Source: Hygrocybe punicea
Lineage: Eukaryota > Basidiomycota > Agaricomycetes > Agaricales > Hygrophoraceae
Assembly (NCBI GenBank): GCA_963556145.1
Contig: OY744469.1
Coordinates: 4,064,767-4,128,766, forward strand
Reading direction: 5' to 3'
Length of the DNA stretch: 64,000 bases
Under the pieces are notes generated by a model. That model was not told the DNA's origin, did not search any database, and was given only the letters and a program-made list of their open reading frames with translations. The position numbers and the translations under genes are program-made. Shown here one piece after another: positions 34,303-45,486 of this stretch (its first letter is position 1; the number at the start of each line of letters is the position of its first letter).

Positions 34303-36992
34303 ATGTTCACATTACAATCTGGCACCCACACCACCATCAACATCGATACCGCCAATGAGGTCCATGGCAGTCAGTATAACATCAACAATTTCGGTGTGTC
34401 CTTGTCCTATGACATTGTCTCCCATGTAGTTATCGTGTTCTTTGTTAAAATTTAAAGCCCCAATGCAGTTCCACTTTGACATGCTACATCATGTAGACGA
34501 AGCGCCGTACAACTCGTCAGTACGTGAGCTCGCGACCGGTTGTCTCGATGCGACTCGAGTGGACCTACTCGCGACAATTCACCAATGGGTCAACACCGAA
34601 GAGACACTGTTGTTTTGGCTGAACGGAGAGGCCGGGACTGGGAAAACCACTATCGCTCATAGTATTTCGGAGTATTACCACGAAAACGGGTTGCTTGGGG
34701 CTTCATTCTTTTTTTCTCGCGACCAACACACATGTCGGGACACAAAATACCTATTCCAAACCATCGCCTTTCAGCTTGGGAACACATTCCCTTCAGTAAA
34801 GGTCAAGATCTCGAGCGCAATGGAAGACCAAACGATTGTGACTTCAAACTTGCGATCCCAATTGCGCAAGCTCATCCTCGAACCCGTGCGTGTCGTTTAC
34901 TCACTCCCACCACGGATTGTCATCGTGCTGGATGCCCTTGATGAATGCGATGAACCGAACACCGTATCTCGTCTTATACACCTCCTTGTCGACGAATTAG
35001 GAAATAAAGCTCTCCCTTTGAAATTCTTCGTTACGAGCAGACCGGAATATAACATCCGCTCCTTGTTCCTTTCTCGCAAAGTGAAAACCGAGACACGCCC
35101 ATTCGCATTGCATGATATCGAGCTATGTAACGTGCAAGGGGACATCAGACGATTGGTCGAGAGCGAACTGGAGGAGATTGCCGACGGGAATCGTGAAATT
35201 CTCGAAGGCGGCGACGACCCCTGGCCCAAGGTGGACGACGTTGACGCCATCGTGGAAATGGCTGGGAGTTTATTCATTGTAGCTGCCACAGCTCTCAAGT
35301 TTATTCGGCCTGATTCCCCACCGCGTGATCCTCGACTTCGACTTGCGATCATATTACACAAACACGAGCATGATGCATTCCGTACACTGGAGTCCCATCC
35401 ATTTCGATTCCTCGACAAACTATATACTGATATCCTCCACCATGCAACAAGAGAATATAGTAATAATCCGGAGCGGTGGAGATTAGTCGTCGGAACTATA
35501 CTTCTAGCATTTCGCCCCCTTTCATGCCGAGAATTAGGTGGGCTATTAAATATGGAAAGCGAGGTCAAGGCCATCGTTGACGAGCTTCATTCCGTCCTCC
35601 TTGTCCCTAAACACGATGGGCCTGTCCAGCCCTTCCACCAATCATTCCGGGACTACCTCACGAACAAAACCCGATGTCACTACACTGGATTTTTCGTTGA
35701 CACGCCTCTCCATCACACAGAAATTGCTCGATTTTGCCTCACAAGAATGATATCATCTCTGAAGCAAAACATGTGCAATATCGATGATCCGTTGCTGAAC
35801 CATGATGTGGATGGCCTCGAGGAGAAACACATATCTGGTGATTTACGATATGCCTGTCAGTATTGGGCTTTGCATCTTCAACATTCCTCTCCGGATCAGT
35901 CGCTGGTTGACCTGTTTCACTCGTTTGCTTTCGGATACATTCTGTACTGGCTAGAGGTCTTGAGTCTCCTTGGTAATACAGAGGGAGCGCTATTGTCACT
36001 AAAGGTGGCTCGGGACAAATTTTCGGTCAGTTGTAGATCACCCTCCTTGAAATGACCCGACTAAGGAAGGATTTGCAAAGGTAACAATACCCCCACGCCA
36101 TGACTTGCTTGAGCTATTGCTTGACACAGAACAGATGATTTCATCTTTCAAGCTCCCTATTGTCATTTCCGCCTTACAGGTCTATCACATAGCACTCCGT
36201 TTTACCCCGAAGACAACACTTTTGTTTCGCACATTTGCACATAGAATTTTCGGGATGAAGGACCAGGCGTGGGACCCCAACTCACAGATTCCGCTACATC
36301 CGGATATGTCAAGTTCGCTCAGCAGCCTTGCTAGTCGACTTGGAAGGCGTTTCGATAGTCAAAATCAGTGGGGGGACCTCGACAACGCAATTACATTACA
36401 CAAACAAGCATTGGAGCTGCGACCACCTCCACATCCCGATCGAGCAGAGTCACTCAATAACCTCGCCAACACACTGTTATTGATATCTAACAACGTGGAC
36501 CTCCATCTAGCCCTGGAAATGGCAATCGGAGTTCAGCAGGGAACAGTCGAACTTTCAAACTCGGCTCCCGAACGTCACATGCAACTTGACGAGATGCGTC
36601 AATTTCCTCAGATTGGAGAAGCCATCGCACTCCTTCGAGCGGCATTGGCTATGGACATTGGTCCCATGGATGACGAGCATTCAGCCAGCCATATGTTCAC
36701 TTACGTTCTGTCTTTCTTTAAACCTCTGCTATACGAGGAGGAGGTCATTCACCTTCTCCAAGAAGCATTGGTGCTTCAACCTCCACCCCATGCCAATCGA
36801 TGGCACACAGTCTGCCAACTTGCGGATGCTTATCGGAAGGTATCTTCCACCAGGAAGCGTAGTTCTGAACTCGACAAAGCTATGGAACTCCTTCGAGAGG
36901 AGTTGGGAGTGGGTCCAGGACTGCATCATGTTCAATCGAGTTCAGTCAGTTGTCTTTGTCATGCCCTGCAAGGTCAAGGAATGGTGTCATGA
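34303..36992 (+). CDS. NACHT-TPR NLR-type protein
   Basis: Three exons (34303-34393, 34458-36025, 36081-36992) give 856 residues; the second intron (55 bp) spans what would otherwise look like a frameshift. The short N-terminus has HGSQYNINNFG, a motif seen at the head of many Agaricomycete NLRs. The NACHT NTPase has a P-loop in WLNGEAGTGKTTIAHSI (~residue 70) and Walker B in IVIVLDALDECDEP, followed by FFVTSRPE. A winged-helix-like region ends at PFHQSFRDYLTN. The C-terminus has degenerate tetratricopeptide repeats (LDNAITLHKQALEL, IGEAIALLRAALAM, IHLLQEALVLQPP, LDKAMELLREELG). Fungal NLRs act in non-self recognition and programmed cell death; no N-terminal effector domain of known type is visible. 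Confidence 0.85.
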
Positions 36993-37581
36993 AGATCCTG
37001 TATAGTCACCGTGACTTTCGACTGTTTTTGGTGTGCTGTTACTTGAGTTTAAAGTTTTTACTTTACTATAATCTAATCAAGCATGAAATCCCAATGACTC
37101 TCTAGCTTGGTCACCAGGCCTTATGTCTCAGTGCATCCCCTTCATGTTCTGACACTACATGATCACCTGAGATGAAACTTCTGTCATACATCGGCTCAAT
37201 TTTTGCTATATATGTACTGCTCAAGGGCTGGCAGATGAAAAGTCTTGCACACCAAATGTCTGACACTGCTAAGATTGATGCATATAGGTCAGAGACAAAG
37301 CCACAGTGATTCTGGAACTCACCCAAGTCATCCCTGTTCACCAAGATGACAACTCCCAATCAAAAAGGGCCTTCTGGCCCATTGCAACATGCTTGACAGG
37401 TTTGATAGATTTAGGCAAGGGGGTATGGGACTTGAAATTCATACACCGGGTCATTTTTTTTCCTAAGGCAATGGAGACGCTAACTACCTAACTATGTAAT
37501 CAGGCCACATTACCACATATAGAAAAAGATCATTTGAAATTATTCCAGCTATGTGCACCTCCACTTTCCCTTGCAAGAATC
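36993..37581. other. Repeat-rich spacer left of the hAT-like element
   Basis: No intact gene. A minus-strand open stretch at 37111-37359 (LVNRDDLGEFQNHCGFVSD ...) looks like a decayed coding fragment from a repetitive family, but no partner exon is clear. Confidence 0.35.
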
Positions 37582-37589
37582 GGAACAAG
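37582..37589 (+). repeat. 8-bp target-site duplication, left
   Basis: GGAACAAG directly before the left inverted repeat; repeated exactly at 38658-38665. Confidence 0.75.
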
Positions 37590-37606
37590 TAGGGTTGACC
37601 ACGGGT
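37590..37606 (+). repeat. Left terminal inverted repeat of the hAT-like element
   Basis: TAGGGTTGACCACGGGT; 16 of 17 bases match the inverse of 38641-38657. Confidence 0.75.
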
Positions 37607-37747
37607 GTGGTATGGGTTGGGTTTGCCAATACCGTACCCGCACCCGTAAAGACCGTACCCGTGACGGGTAGCACCCGCCACGAACCGTACGACCCGCGGG
37701 TGCTACAGGTCTGTGGTGGGAGCTTGTTCCATCCTGGTCATTGTCGA

Positions 37748-37801
37748 CCTCGCGAATGCCTCACCATGTCAATTGACATGCGGCTGAAGCAGTTCGCGAG
37801 G
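37748..37801 (+). repeat. Hairpin with TCAATTGA core
   Basis: Arms CCTCGCGAA (37748-37756) and TTCGCGAGG (37793-37801) flank the 14-bp palindrome ATGTCAATTGACAT (37766-37779). Related forms occur at 40200-40240 and 42476-42538. Confidence 0.7.
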
Positions 37802-38640
37802 TCATTTGAGGGGGGGTCATGGTTCTGTCAACATTGTTGACAGTCCCCATGGCCCTTCATCCCCTGGCCCATCCTTGTCTCACGTCGCATCATTGCCGAC
37901 CTCGTCACCGTTGGCCAATCGGCTGGTGTCATTGTGGCTGTCGTCGCCCCAGCTGTCATTGTCCTGGCCATCGTCGTCCCAGCTGTCATGGTTCTGGCCG
38001 TCGTCGTCCCGGCCGCCATCGTTGTGGCCATCGTTGTCCTGGCCATCATCGTTCTGGCTGTCGTCATCATGGCCGTCGTCCATTGTCGTCCTGGCCCTGG
38101 CCCTCGTCGTCCACGTCCACCTCGTCCTATCCGCGTTGTCGTCCCCATCACCGTCACCGTCCTTGCTATGGTATTCCACGTCGTTTGCGTTGCCACAGGC
38201 CGCTTGACTGCTGCCGCCGTCTTTGCATACACGTTGGCCCGCATTTTGACGCCGTTAGGCCGTGGGCTTGCACTTGCGACTTCTTGGCAGCGGCGTCGTG
38301 GCTTTGAGCTGGTGTTGGTGCCCGATTGGCTGGGCGTTGGTGCCGGTGTTGTGGGATCGCGGTCTGGGACGCGTTTAGACGCGTCCTCTTGCGGGCGTGG
38401 GGTTTTGGGTTGGGGTTTTGGTGGTGGTATGGTAATTCAATATTATCTAAGAAAAGATAGTCAGTTTAATGTCAAATACAAAAGAAATGTACCTGAGGGC
38501 ACGTAGCCCTGTTGTTGTCACCAACCCGTCGAAAACTGCGGTGTCGCGGGTACGGGTCACGGTTTGGTTGCGGGTGCCAAATTTGGCAACCGTACCCGTA
38601 CCCGCGCCACCCGTGATCTAAAAACCGTGGGTAAACCCGT

Positions 38641-38657
38641 ACCCGTGGTCAACCTTA
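38641..38657 (-). repeat. Right terminal inverted repeat of the hAT-like element
   Basis: Inverse of the left repeat with a single mismatch near the end. Confidence 0.75.
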
Positions 38658-38665
38658 GGAACAAG
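38658..38665 (+). repeat. 8-bp target-site duplication, right
   Basis: GGAACAAG, identical to 37582-37589. Confidence 0.75.
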
Positions 38666-38762
38666 CATCACAACTCCAGCTCCTAGGTACAGTTTCTAGG
38701 TCTACGCAGCTTAAATGATACTACACAGATATGTTACTTCCATGCCATCATGAATAAGATTT

Positions 38763-39794
38763 AAGTGACCCACTCATTCAGTTTCACAACCAGCTTTCTT
38801 GCACCAAACAACAGTTTTCTCCTGAGAAATTTCATCCGCTGCGACATGTTTACCACAAAGGCACAGTGAGATCCCCTGAAAATCTATCTGCTTTCATTTT
38901 CGTCCTGAATGAGTGTTGGACTCTTCAGCTAACGATGGTCCATCTGTGGACAGTTCTATTTGTGTGGACATTTTCCCAATGTTTGCCCTATCCTCCGAGT
39001 CTGGCAAGTCGTCATCTCCACCAATGATACGGTCACAATCTGGGTCTCTCGTTTCATCTTCTGTACCTTCCACATTGCATGTGCTGTCCTCAACGTCTCG
39101 CTTGTCCATATACTCATCGCTATCTCCACCATCCTCACTGCTATCATGTTCATCCAAGTCCTCACTGTTGTCCTCGCTGTCATTGTCAGCACAGTCTTCA
39201 CCTTTTTTATCTCTGCAACTTCTCACAACACTCACCACAGAAACATTGTCCAGGTTGCTTTAAATTTAGAAGTAAACAATTAGCTGTGGCTCAGCATCCG
39301 ATAAGAATCCATACACCGAAGGGCTGACCATGAGCTGTGCACTTCAGAGGTATGACATTTTTATTTTTCCCTCGTTTCCTTGGCTGGACGTGACATTGAT
39401 TCCATGCTTTCTGCATCTGCTTCTTTTCAAAGTTAGTCAAAGTCCAGAGGCTTTCATATTGGGCCAATGGAGCTCTTGGATGTACATTGATGAGGTGATG
39501 CCACAAGTTGTAGCGCCAGACAGCTGGACTTCCTACTTGGCAAAGAGGACACAGGAGGGGTACATTAGAGCATGGAGATGACGAAGTTGAGGACTCTGCC
39601 ACTCCATATGAGAACTTGACCAAATTGTGGCAGGTGCTAGTTGAATGATTGATCGTTAAAGTCCTGGTGCGTCCCTTACTCTTCTTGAGGTAAATTGCAA
39701 ACAGCAGTTTGGGGTGGAGACATAGCCCACAAGGCTCTAGGCTGCAATCAACAGACTGATTGTGAAGGATGTGACTTGCTATGTGTTGCAACAC
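38763..39794 (-). pseudogene. C-terminal fragment of a repetitive Agaricomycete gene family
   Basis: Read on the minus strand, the order is a C2H2-like finger (PLCPLCQVGSPAVWRYNLW then HLINVHP, within 39291-39794), an acidic linker (38894-39238) and a Cys-rich end (SLCLCGKHVA ... WCKKAGCETEW, 38763-38880). This is the C-terminal layout of a large, multi-copy protein family of unknown function in mushroom genomes that behaves like transposon cargo. The pieces are in different frames, no start or N-terminal part is present, and the fragment lies next to the hAT-like element, so I treat it as decayed. Confidence 0.5.
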
Positions 39795-40440
39795 CAGTTG
39801 GCCATAGTGAATGGTATGGGTAACCCCTGGGTAATTCCAGGGGTACCCATACCTGTACCTGTTGAAAACTCATACCCACCCTGGGGGTATGGGTTTTCAG
39901 TGGGTCCCTGACTTCTGACCCTAAGGTCACCCGGGACCCACACCCGCTGCAGGTAACCTGCGGGTCTCACCCACTTATCGCCCTGCCCACGTTACCATTT
40001 GATCTTGCAACAATGGACATGCGTCAATTGACGCAATGCTGGTAGATGTGAGGTGAAGGGGGTGGTGGTCTTTGGGTGCTCTGGCCTATTGCAGACTGGT
40101 ATGCAGGGGGCCTGGGATGAGTCTTCAGCCCTGGAAATGGGAGTGCGGGTATAGCCCATGCTCCCATTGTCCTTCTTGGTGCCAGTCCTTCTTGGTGCCT
40201 ACCTCGCGAATGACATCTACATGTCAGTCGACATGTCATGGTGTGTTCACAAGGTATTGTGGCAGCCTGTTCATTCAAGCATTAGCTTGGTTGATGGGCA
40301 GGGACACATACTGAGAGGCTGGGCAGTGGGTGCACCACCCACCCAGCCACTGCCCTCATTCATGGTTGTCCACCTTGTGCCCCGATCACGTTTGGGTTCT
40401 TGGTGGTCATGGTAATGGTTTTGGTCATGGTTGTCAACCT
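39795..40440. repeat. Diverged relative of the hAT-like element
   Basis: The region repeats the style of the 37.6-38.7 kb element: GGGTACCCATACC and ACCCACACCCGC words near 39820-39960, the palindrome GCGTCAATTGACGC near 40021-40034, a CCTCGCGAATGACAT hairpin near 40202-40240 and GGTTGTCAACCTAAG near 40430. Clean inverted repeats or a target duplication were not found. Confidence 0.4.
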
Positions 40441-41800
40441 AAGGCCCTACATGGGTATACTGCAGGTCCGATGTGATGGCAAGTTCTGTTGTAGACCCAG
40501 AATGGGAATCTACAGAAAGGGGTGATCAGCTAGAAAGTGATCAGAGGAATTCAGTTTCTTTAGAGAAGTCTAATCAATCCAACCCGAATCCAGGGGTTCT
40601 GGAATCAGAGGGAGAGTGTGGGGGAAAGGACGAAGGCAAGTATAAATGAGACAGGATGATAAGAGGTTTCTATATGCGTGTCTGGGTATCTGTAGTTTTT
40701 TAGTGTAAATGTACTACTTTTATACTACTCTGGAGGATCCTGTGCTGGGGTAACTATGTACTACAAGCGAAGGCTGTAAATGATAGGGGGCAAGTGGAGA
40801 GGAGGATAGGAGGAGTGGTGCTATGTACTAGGAGATGGGAAACAAAGATATATGATATAAAACTATATAGGTACTGATTCCGGGTGGTTGATACGCAAGT
40901 TGAGGTGCTGTGCACTAAAAACAACACTCTACAACTGGTGTGATTGCAAGTAAGTGAGGTAATTAGCTCCTACAAGTATCATGACGATTGTGATCAATAG
41001 TGCGACTTAGCAATTAAAGTCGCAACAACGATAGAGGGTCGATGTATTGAACTTAAGTCGGCAATGGTCGAGCTCAGAGAAATTAATGTTGTAATGATTT
41101 TCGAGGGAGATACAATGTAGTGGGAAAGGAGGGAACAATGCGCTCTCTGGTGATTAAGCGTAATCTACATAGCTATTTTATATGTCGACGGTCAGAGATC
41201 GGAGGAGAAGTAAAAAGTCGTGGAAAGAAAGAAACTTACTCTAATAGGGGTTGAAAGAAAGGAATATGTATGAATCACATGAAAATGTAGCCAAAAATGG
41301 TGCTGAAAGGAGGATGAAGATGGTCTTGTAACAAAGGAAGAACAAAGGAGTCTGGTGGAAGAAAGGGAATAAGTGTTCTAAACGAGTTAGTCTATCTAAG
41401 ATGAAATGGGGCATTGCTGTATGAAAGGTGAATGATTATGCAAGAGTCTGGGGCTCAATCTGATTTGAGGGTTTTCTATCTTGGTCTGTGACTTTGTTGG
41501 AGATGTTTGTGATACATTGAGAGGTCGCATGAGTGGCCACAAGCCATCGCAAAGTCGCAACATGTTGGGCTCATTTTGAAGGATAGCTAGAACCTGTTTG
41601 ATTTGTTGATTCAGTGGTCAGCATGGGTGAGTGCATATCATCATTAGGGACATTGCATTGCGAGTAGGAATGATTCTGGAGGAATCAATAGGAAAGAGTG
41701 GAATCGAGCAGAATTGATGATATGGGAATAGGAATGGTCGGGAACGGAGTGGGATATGAAGGGGATATGGATCCACACAATCCAGAGCCTCTACACTGAT
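40441..41800. other. Purine-rich gene-free stretch, possible LTR remnant
   Basis: About 1.3 kb with almost no open frame and strong G/A strand bias. It begins near 40486 with TGTTGTAGACCCAGAATGGG, the kind of start seen at fungal LTRs, but no matching end or target duplication was found. Confidence 0.3.
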
Positions 41801-42600
41801 TTCTGGACACCGCATCTGTACCCACTGTACCCACACCCGTTCAGATAACAGGTACATACCATACCCATTAGATGGTGGGTACGGCGGTAGATGGTGGGTA
41901 CCTGGTACACCGTGGGCACCTGGGAGCCCCATACCTCATGTGGGCCAGACACACATCAATTGATGTCATCGTCACCCTCGCAAGGTAAATGGGGGGTCTC
42001 TGGTGGGCTTTGCATTCAGGGTTAACCTCGTTTGTGAGGTGGGCTTCGCGCTGTAGAGACCTGACATCTCCCTGAGCCCATATCGTCGATATCTCACGAA
42101 TCCGGACGAACCCAACACCTCCAAATGACTCCCATTCCAACCTGACGTAACCCGACGTGATGTGACCCGACATGACCAATGTGACCCGACGTATGCCACT
42201 TTGTCACAGCCACTTTCGGACAAAATCCGGCAGCCTCAGAAGCCCCAGAGTTCTCATCGGACTCGATCCCCAACTTCGGACTTGCCTTATATACCCATCC
42301 CCTTGTCCTTTCAGAGATATGTAGGACATTTTACATCTTTTTCTCGGACATTCATGTTCCCCTCCATTTTCCTGTCTTCGTTGCATTGCAACTCCCCTCT
42401 TCTCATCCCCATGTATGGCCTTAATGGTTGTGGCCATGGTTGTTATTGTTGTGGCAGGCACCCACCCCACTGTAACCTCACGAACATAGCCCCAATGTCA
42501 ATTGACGCCAGGCTGTGTGGTCGTGAGGTGTTCACTGAGGGTGGGGACCTGGTCCCTGCCACTGGTGGTGACCCCGTGGCTTCACTGTTCATTTTTTTGT
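41800..42600. repeat. Second diverged hAT-like relative with hairpin
   Basis: Contains GTACCCACACCCG and GATGGTGGGTAC words (41815-41905), four spaced copies of an ACCCGAC[GA]T-type motif (about 42143-42190) and a hairpin CCTCACGA / TCGTGAGG (42476-42538) around a TCAATTGA core. No complete ends were identified. Confidence 0.4.
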
Positions 42601-43870
42601 GTAGTTAGTACTTGAGAGTAAAATGAGCATACCTAGGGCAGTGGGAGGATGCATGGCTCCTGCTGCTCCCCTCACCTCCAATGTGATCCATCATCCTCGT
42701 CATTGCCATTGCTGTTGCTGTTGCTGTAGACAACGGCATGCGCATTGGCATGGTTGGGGTGTTCGCGGTGCTGTTGACACTGTTGCTGCTGGTGCTGGTG
42801 ATGCTGTTGCTGCTGGTGCTGCTGGTCCGCTGCTCCCCTCACCTCTGTCGTGATCTGTTGTCCTCGTTCTTGTCATTGCTATCGCTGTTGCTGTGGATGA
42901 TGGTGTGGGTGTTGGCATGGGTATGGGTGTTGGCATTGTCATTGGCTGGCATGTAATGTAGTGTTAGTTGTGTTTATTAATGAGTAAAAACTTACGATTG
43001 GCAGCAGGGATGGGTGCACCATTCCCCGCCGCTTTATTTCTCTCGTTTGCAGGTGGTTTGTTGGTAACAATGCACTGCTTTGGCTGCCAGGCAGTTGTTG
43101 AGCAGTTGCCACACAGGCACTGCTGCCACCGCCGCTGGTGCTGGGTGCTTTCATGGTACACTTGCATCATCATTTGTCATGTCTTGTGCCCTTCGACTTT
43201 GCGTGTTGGTGACTGGTTCTGGTGGTGGTGCATGGTGGTGGCAGTAGGGGTATATCTAGAAAAGTAATAGTCAAATGAAATCAAGAATGAAATCAAGAAC
43301 TTACCGAGTTTCTTCGAACGCAAGTTCGAGGTTCTTGTTGAAGTTGTTCTTAGCCACGGCTAAGATAAGGTTTGGAACCTAAAATGGAAAATTGCCGGAA
43401 TCAGCAAGTAAGTAAAACAAAACTAGCAGCAAAATTTACACGACCTACAGATATCAGTTTGGTGGTTCTGAACCGCTCGTGAACTGTTTAGACAACCCTG
43501 GGGTTGCCTGAACCCCAAACCAGACCCAGGGTTCAGTTCAGCCCAAGGTCCTGGACTGAACTGAACTTCCGGTTCGGTTTGGAGTTTGAACTGGGTTCGG
43601 ATTGGTTCTGAACTGAACTTTGGCAGCACTACCGCAACCAATGCCTGGGTCTATGAAGATGCACATGCACATGGATTTGTTCCGCTGGAGTGGGAGGGAG
43701 GCTGCTGAGGGAACTGGCTGAGGAAGCCTGCTGGAAAGCTGGCAAAGACTGGGATAGGAACTGTCTACTACATCAGATCAGCTACTGACTATGATGAACC
43801 ATGGGAATCAGGTCACATGACTGTACATTCTTGGTCACGTCTGCTTCTCTTTGATGTGTCCATACATTTG
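42601..43870. other. Low-complexity stretch with CTG/CTGGTG repeats and GAACTGAAC words
   Basis: 42700-42950 is made of short trinucleotide-like runs (TGCTGTTGCTG, GGTGCTGGTG) that keep several frames open by chance. 43480-43625 is dense in GGTTCAG, GAACTGAAC and GGTTCGG words in both orientations, resembling the end of another inverted-repeat element. No gene is supported. Confidence 0.4.
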
Positions 43871-43878
43871 TTGATTTA

Positions 43879-44448
43879 TTGCTTGCTGAACAGCTCGAAT
43901 ACCTCAGTGGTGCAGCACACCTTGTGTTGGCATTGTACCTGACCAACCGTGCATGCAAGGATTTTATTCCCACCCCACTTTTCCTCAACATCATGATAAT
44001 GTTCAAAAACTTGTTTTTTGGTGTTGCTAAATGCCAAGTCAACAACCCCAACGGAAACTTTTATCTGACTCTACTGGGGACTGATCGACTTGAAAGTTTG
44101 TTTGGGATCCTTCATACCATGGTTGGAAACAATGCAAATCTTGACATTTTACAGCTAGCCCTTCATCTCACTGGGACCACTGAAGTTGCAAACATTCTCG
44201 CAAGGTATCCACAGTGGGACAAAGCTCCTTGCCACCTTCACCTGCCAACCCTTTCCAAAGATCTTAAGACTGTACCAGATGCAGCTGATCATATCAACCC
44301 TCGATCTTGGAGAGGGAATGTTGCAGTCAAAGGTGTCACTCTGTTGACATGCTGGAAATGTGGGCGACAGGTTATCGAAGAGAAATTTCACTTTGTGGCC
44401 AATGTCCTGAAGGTTGTAGATGGCACGCCTAATGCCAGCATTGGCTGA
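43879..44448 (+). pseudogene. Central fragment of the same repetitive Agaricomycete family
   Basis: An open stretch of about 190 codons with GTDRLESLFGILHTMVG, LTGTTEVANILARYPQWDK and DAADHINPRSWRGNVAVKG, a conserved central block of a very common mushroom gene family associated with mobile DNA. It stops at 44446-44448 just where the conserved CW-C-GR and NVLKVVD segment continues in full copies, and no flanking exons were found. Orientation is opposite to the C-terminal fragment at 38.8-39.8 kb, so the two are not simple halves of one gene. Confidence 0.5.
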
Positions 44449-45486
44449 AAAAACAAAGTAAAGAAAAACATGGTATGTGCACTTCTAGCCTTGAAAAACC
44501 GAACAAGTTTCTCCCTGCGGTCTTCTTCATAAGAGATCATTTGATGGAAATATCATTTTGGTGTCAAAAGTACTGATTTACCTTTTATTTCATCCACAAC
44601 TCACCATACACTGAATATTTGCTAAATGTAATTACAGGAATAGATAGCCCTTAAGAACTTTCCCTCTATAACCATCCCAATCCATGCAGTATCTCATGAG
44701 ATACACAACTCAGCATTCAAAATTCTATGTAGTCCAAATTTTCTTGATTGAAAAATGCTGAGCTAGTGCAAATGGCTGTAAAAAAACGGCTGTAAAACAA
44801 TCTTGATTTGCCTGACTACAAAATAATCCGAGGAGCTCCAAAAATGAAATCTATTATGGCTAAATTGGTGTCAACAACCGCTTCCGGTCCTCACCACATT
44901 TCCCGCAGAAAGTTACGCAAGAACCGGCCTGTCGCACCGTGTACGATAAAAACAAATCGTGGTTCCGTTCTCACTGCTGAGCAGGGCTGCTATTCTCGGA
45001 GAACGGCCAAGAGAGCGCACTTTGAGTCTCTGACGGTCACCGACGGCTTGCGCTTTGCACTAGCCAGAAAGTTAGCCCCAAGGGTTGGATGATGTATATT
45101 TCCAGTAGCTTGTATGGGTGTAAGTGGTTGGACTCCTCTTCCTCTATTGTCGAAGGCGAGATAGATGTCCTGGGAAGTCGAGGAGCGAAGAATCAGCATG
45201 AGTGCCATTTCAGGCGTGCAGGTTCGGATGATATCTGTCGTGGGCAACCGGAAATGAAATTCAGAGCTTGAAATCAAAAAATGATGGAGTGAGAAATGTT
45301 GATGGATATGACCAAATAGGCGCTGCTGGACTATCTCCGAGTTGTCGTTATCCGCACCGCCGGATCCTCCTCTCAGGGATGTAGAGTTCCAGGGTCACGG
45401 TGAAGATGGAGAAACTTCATCGAGGGTCGAAGGCCAGTTCGGACCGGTCGGCGCTGAGAGCAACAAGATATGAAGTCACACCGTTG
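44449..45486. other. Intergenic, no confident gene
   Basis: Short open frames on both strands around 44808-45277 overlap each other and match no family. A possible minus-strand exon (44990-45277) could not be linked to a start or neighbour. Confidence 0.35.

Larger units (their letters stand above)
37590..38657. mobile_element. Non-autonomous hAT-like DNA element (1068 bp)
   Basis: The element is bounded by 17-bp terminal inverted repeats (left TAGGGTTGACCACGGGT, right end the inverse with one mismatch) and by perfect 8-bp duplications GGAACAAG, the target length of the hAT superfamily. Sub-terminal regions are packed with ACCCGTACCCG-type words in both orientations. Inside lie a hairpin (37748-37801) and a long low-complexity run of GTCGTCCTGGCC-like repeats. 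There is no transposase, so it must have been moved by an enzyme encoded elsewhere. The open frames inside are by-products of the low-complexity sequence. Confidence 0.75.

Noticed and set aside
36026..36080. Apparent stop and frameshift in the NLR gene
   Set aside because: A normal 55-bp GT-AG intron removes it and joins NACHT and TPR parts in frame.
37806..38506. Several 130-190 codon frames on both strands
   Set aside because: They come from GTCGTCC-type low-complexity DNA inside the non-autonomous hAT-like element and have extreme composition.
40486..41600. Possible solo LTR starting TGTTGTAG
   Set aside because: No matching 3' end or 5-bp target duplication was found, so only noted as a possibility.
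42700..42956. Frames in CTG/GGTGCTG repeats around 42.7-42.95 kb
   Set aside because: Low-complexity DNA keeps frames open; no protein-like sequence.
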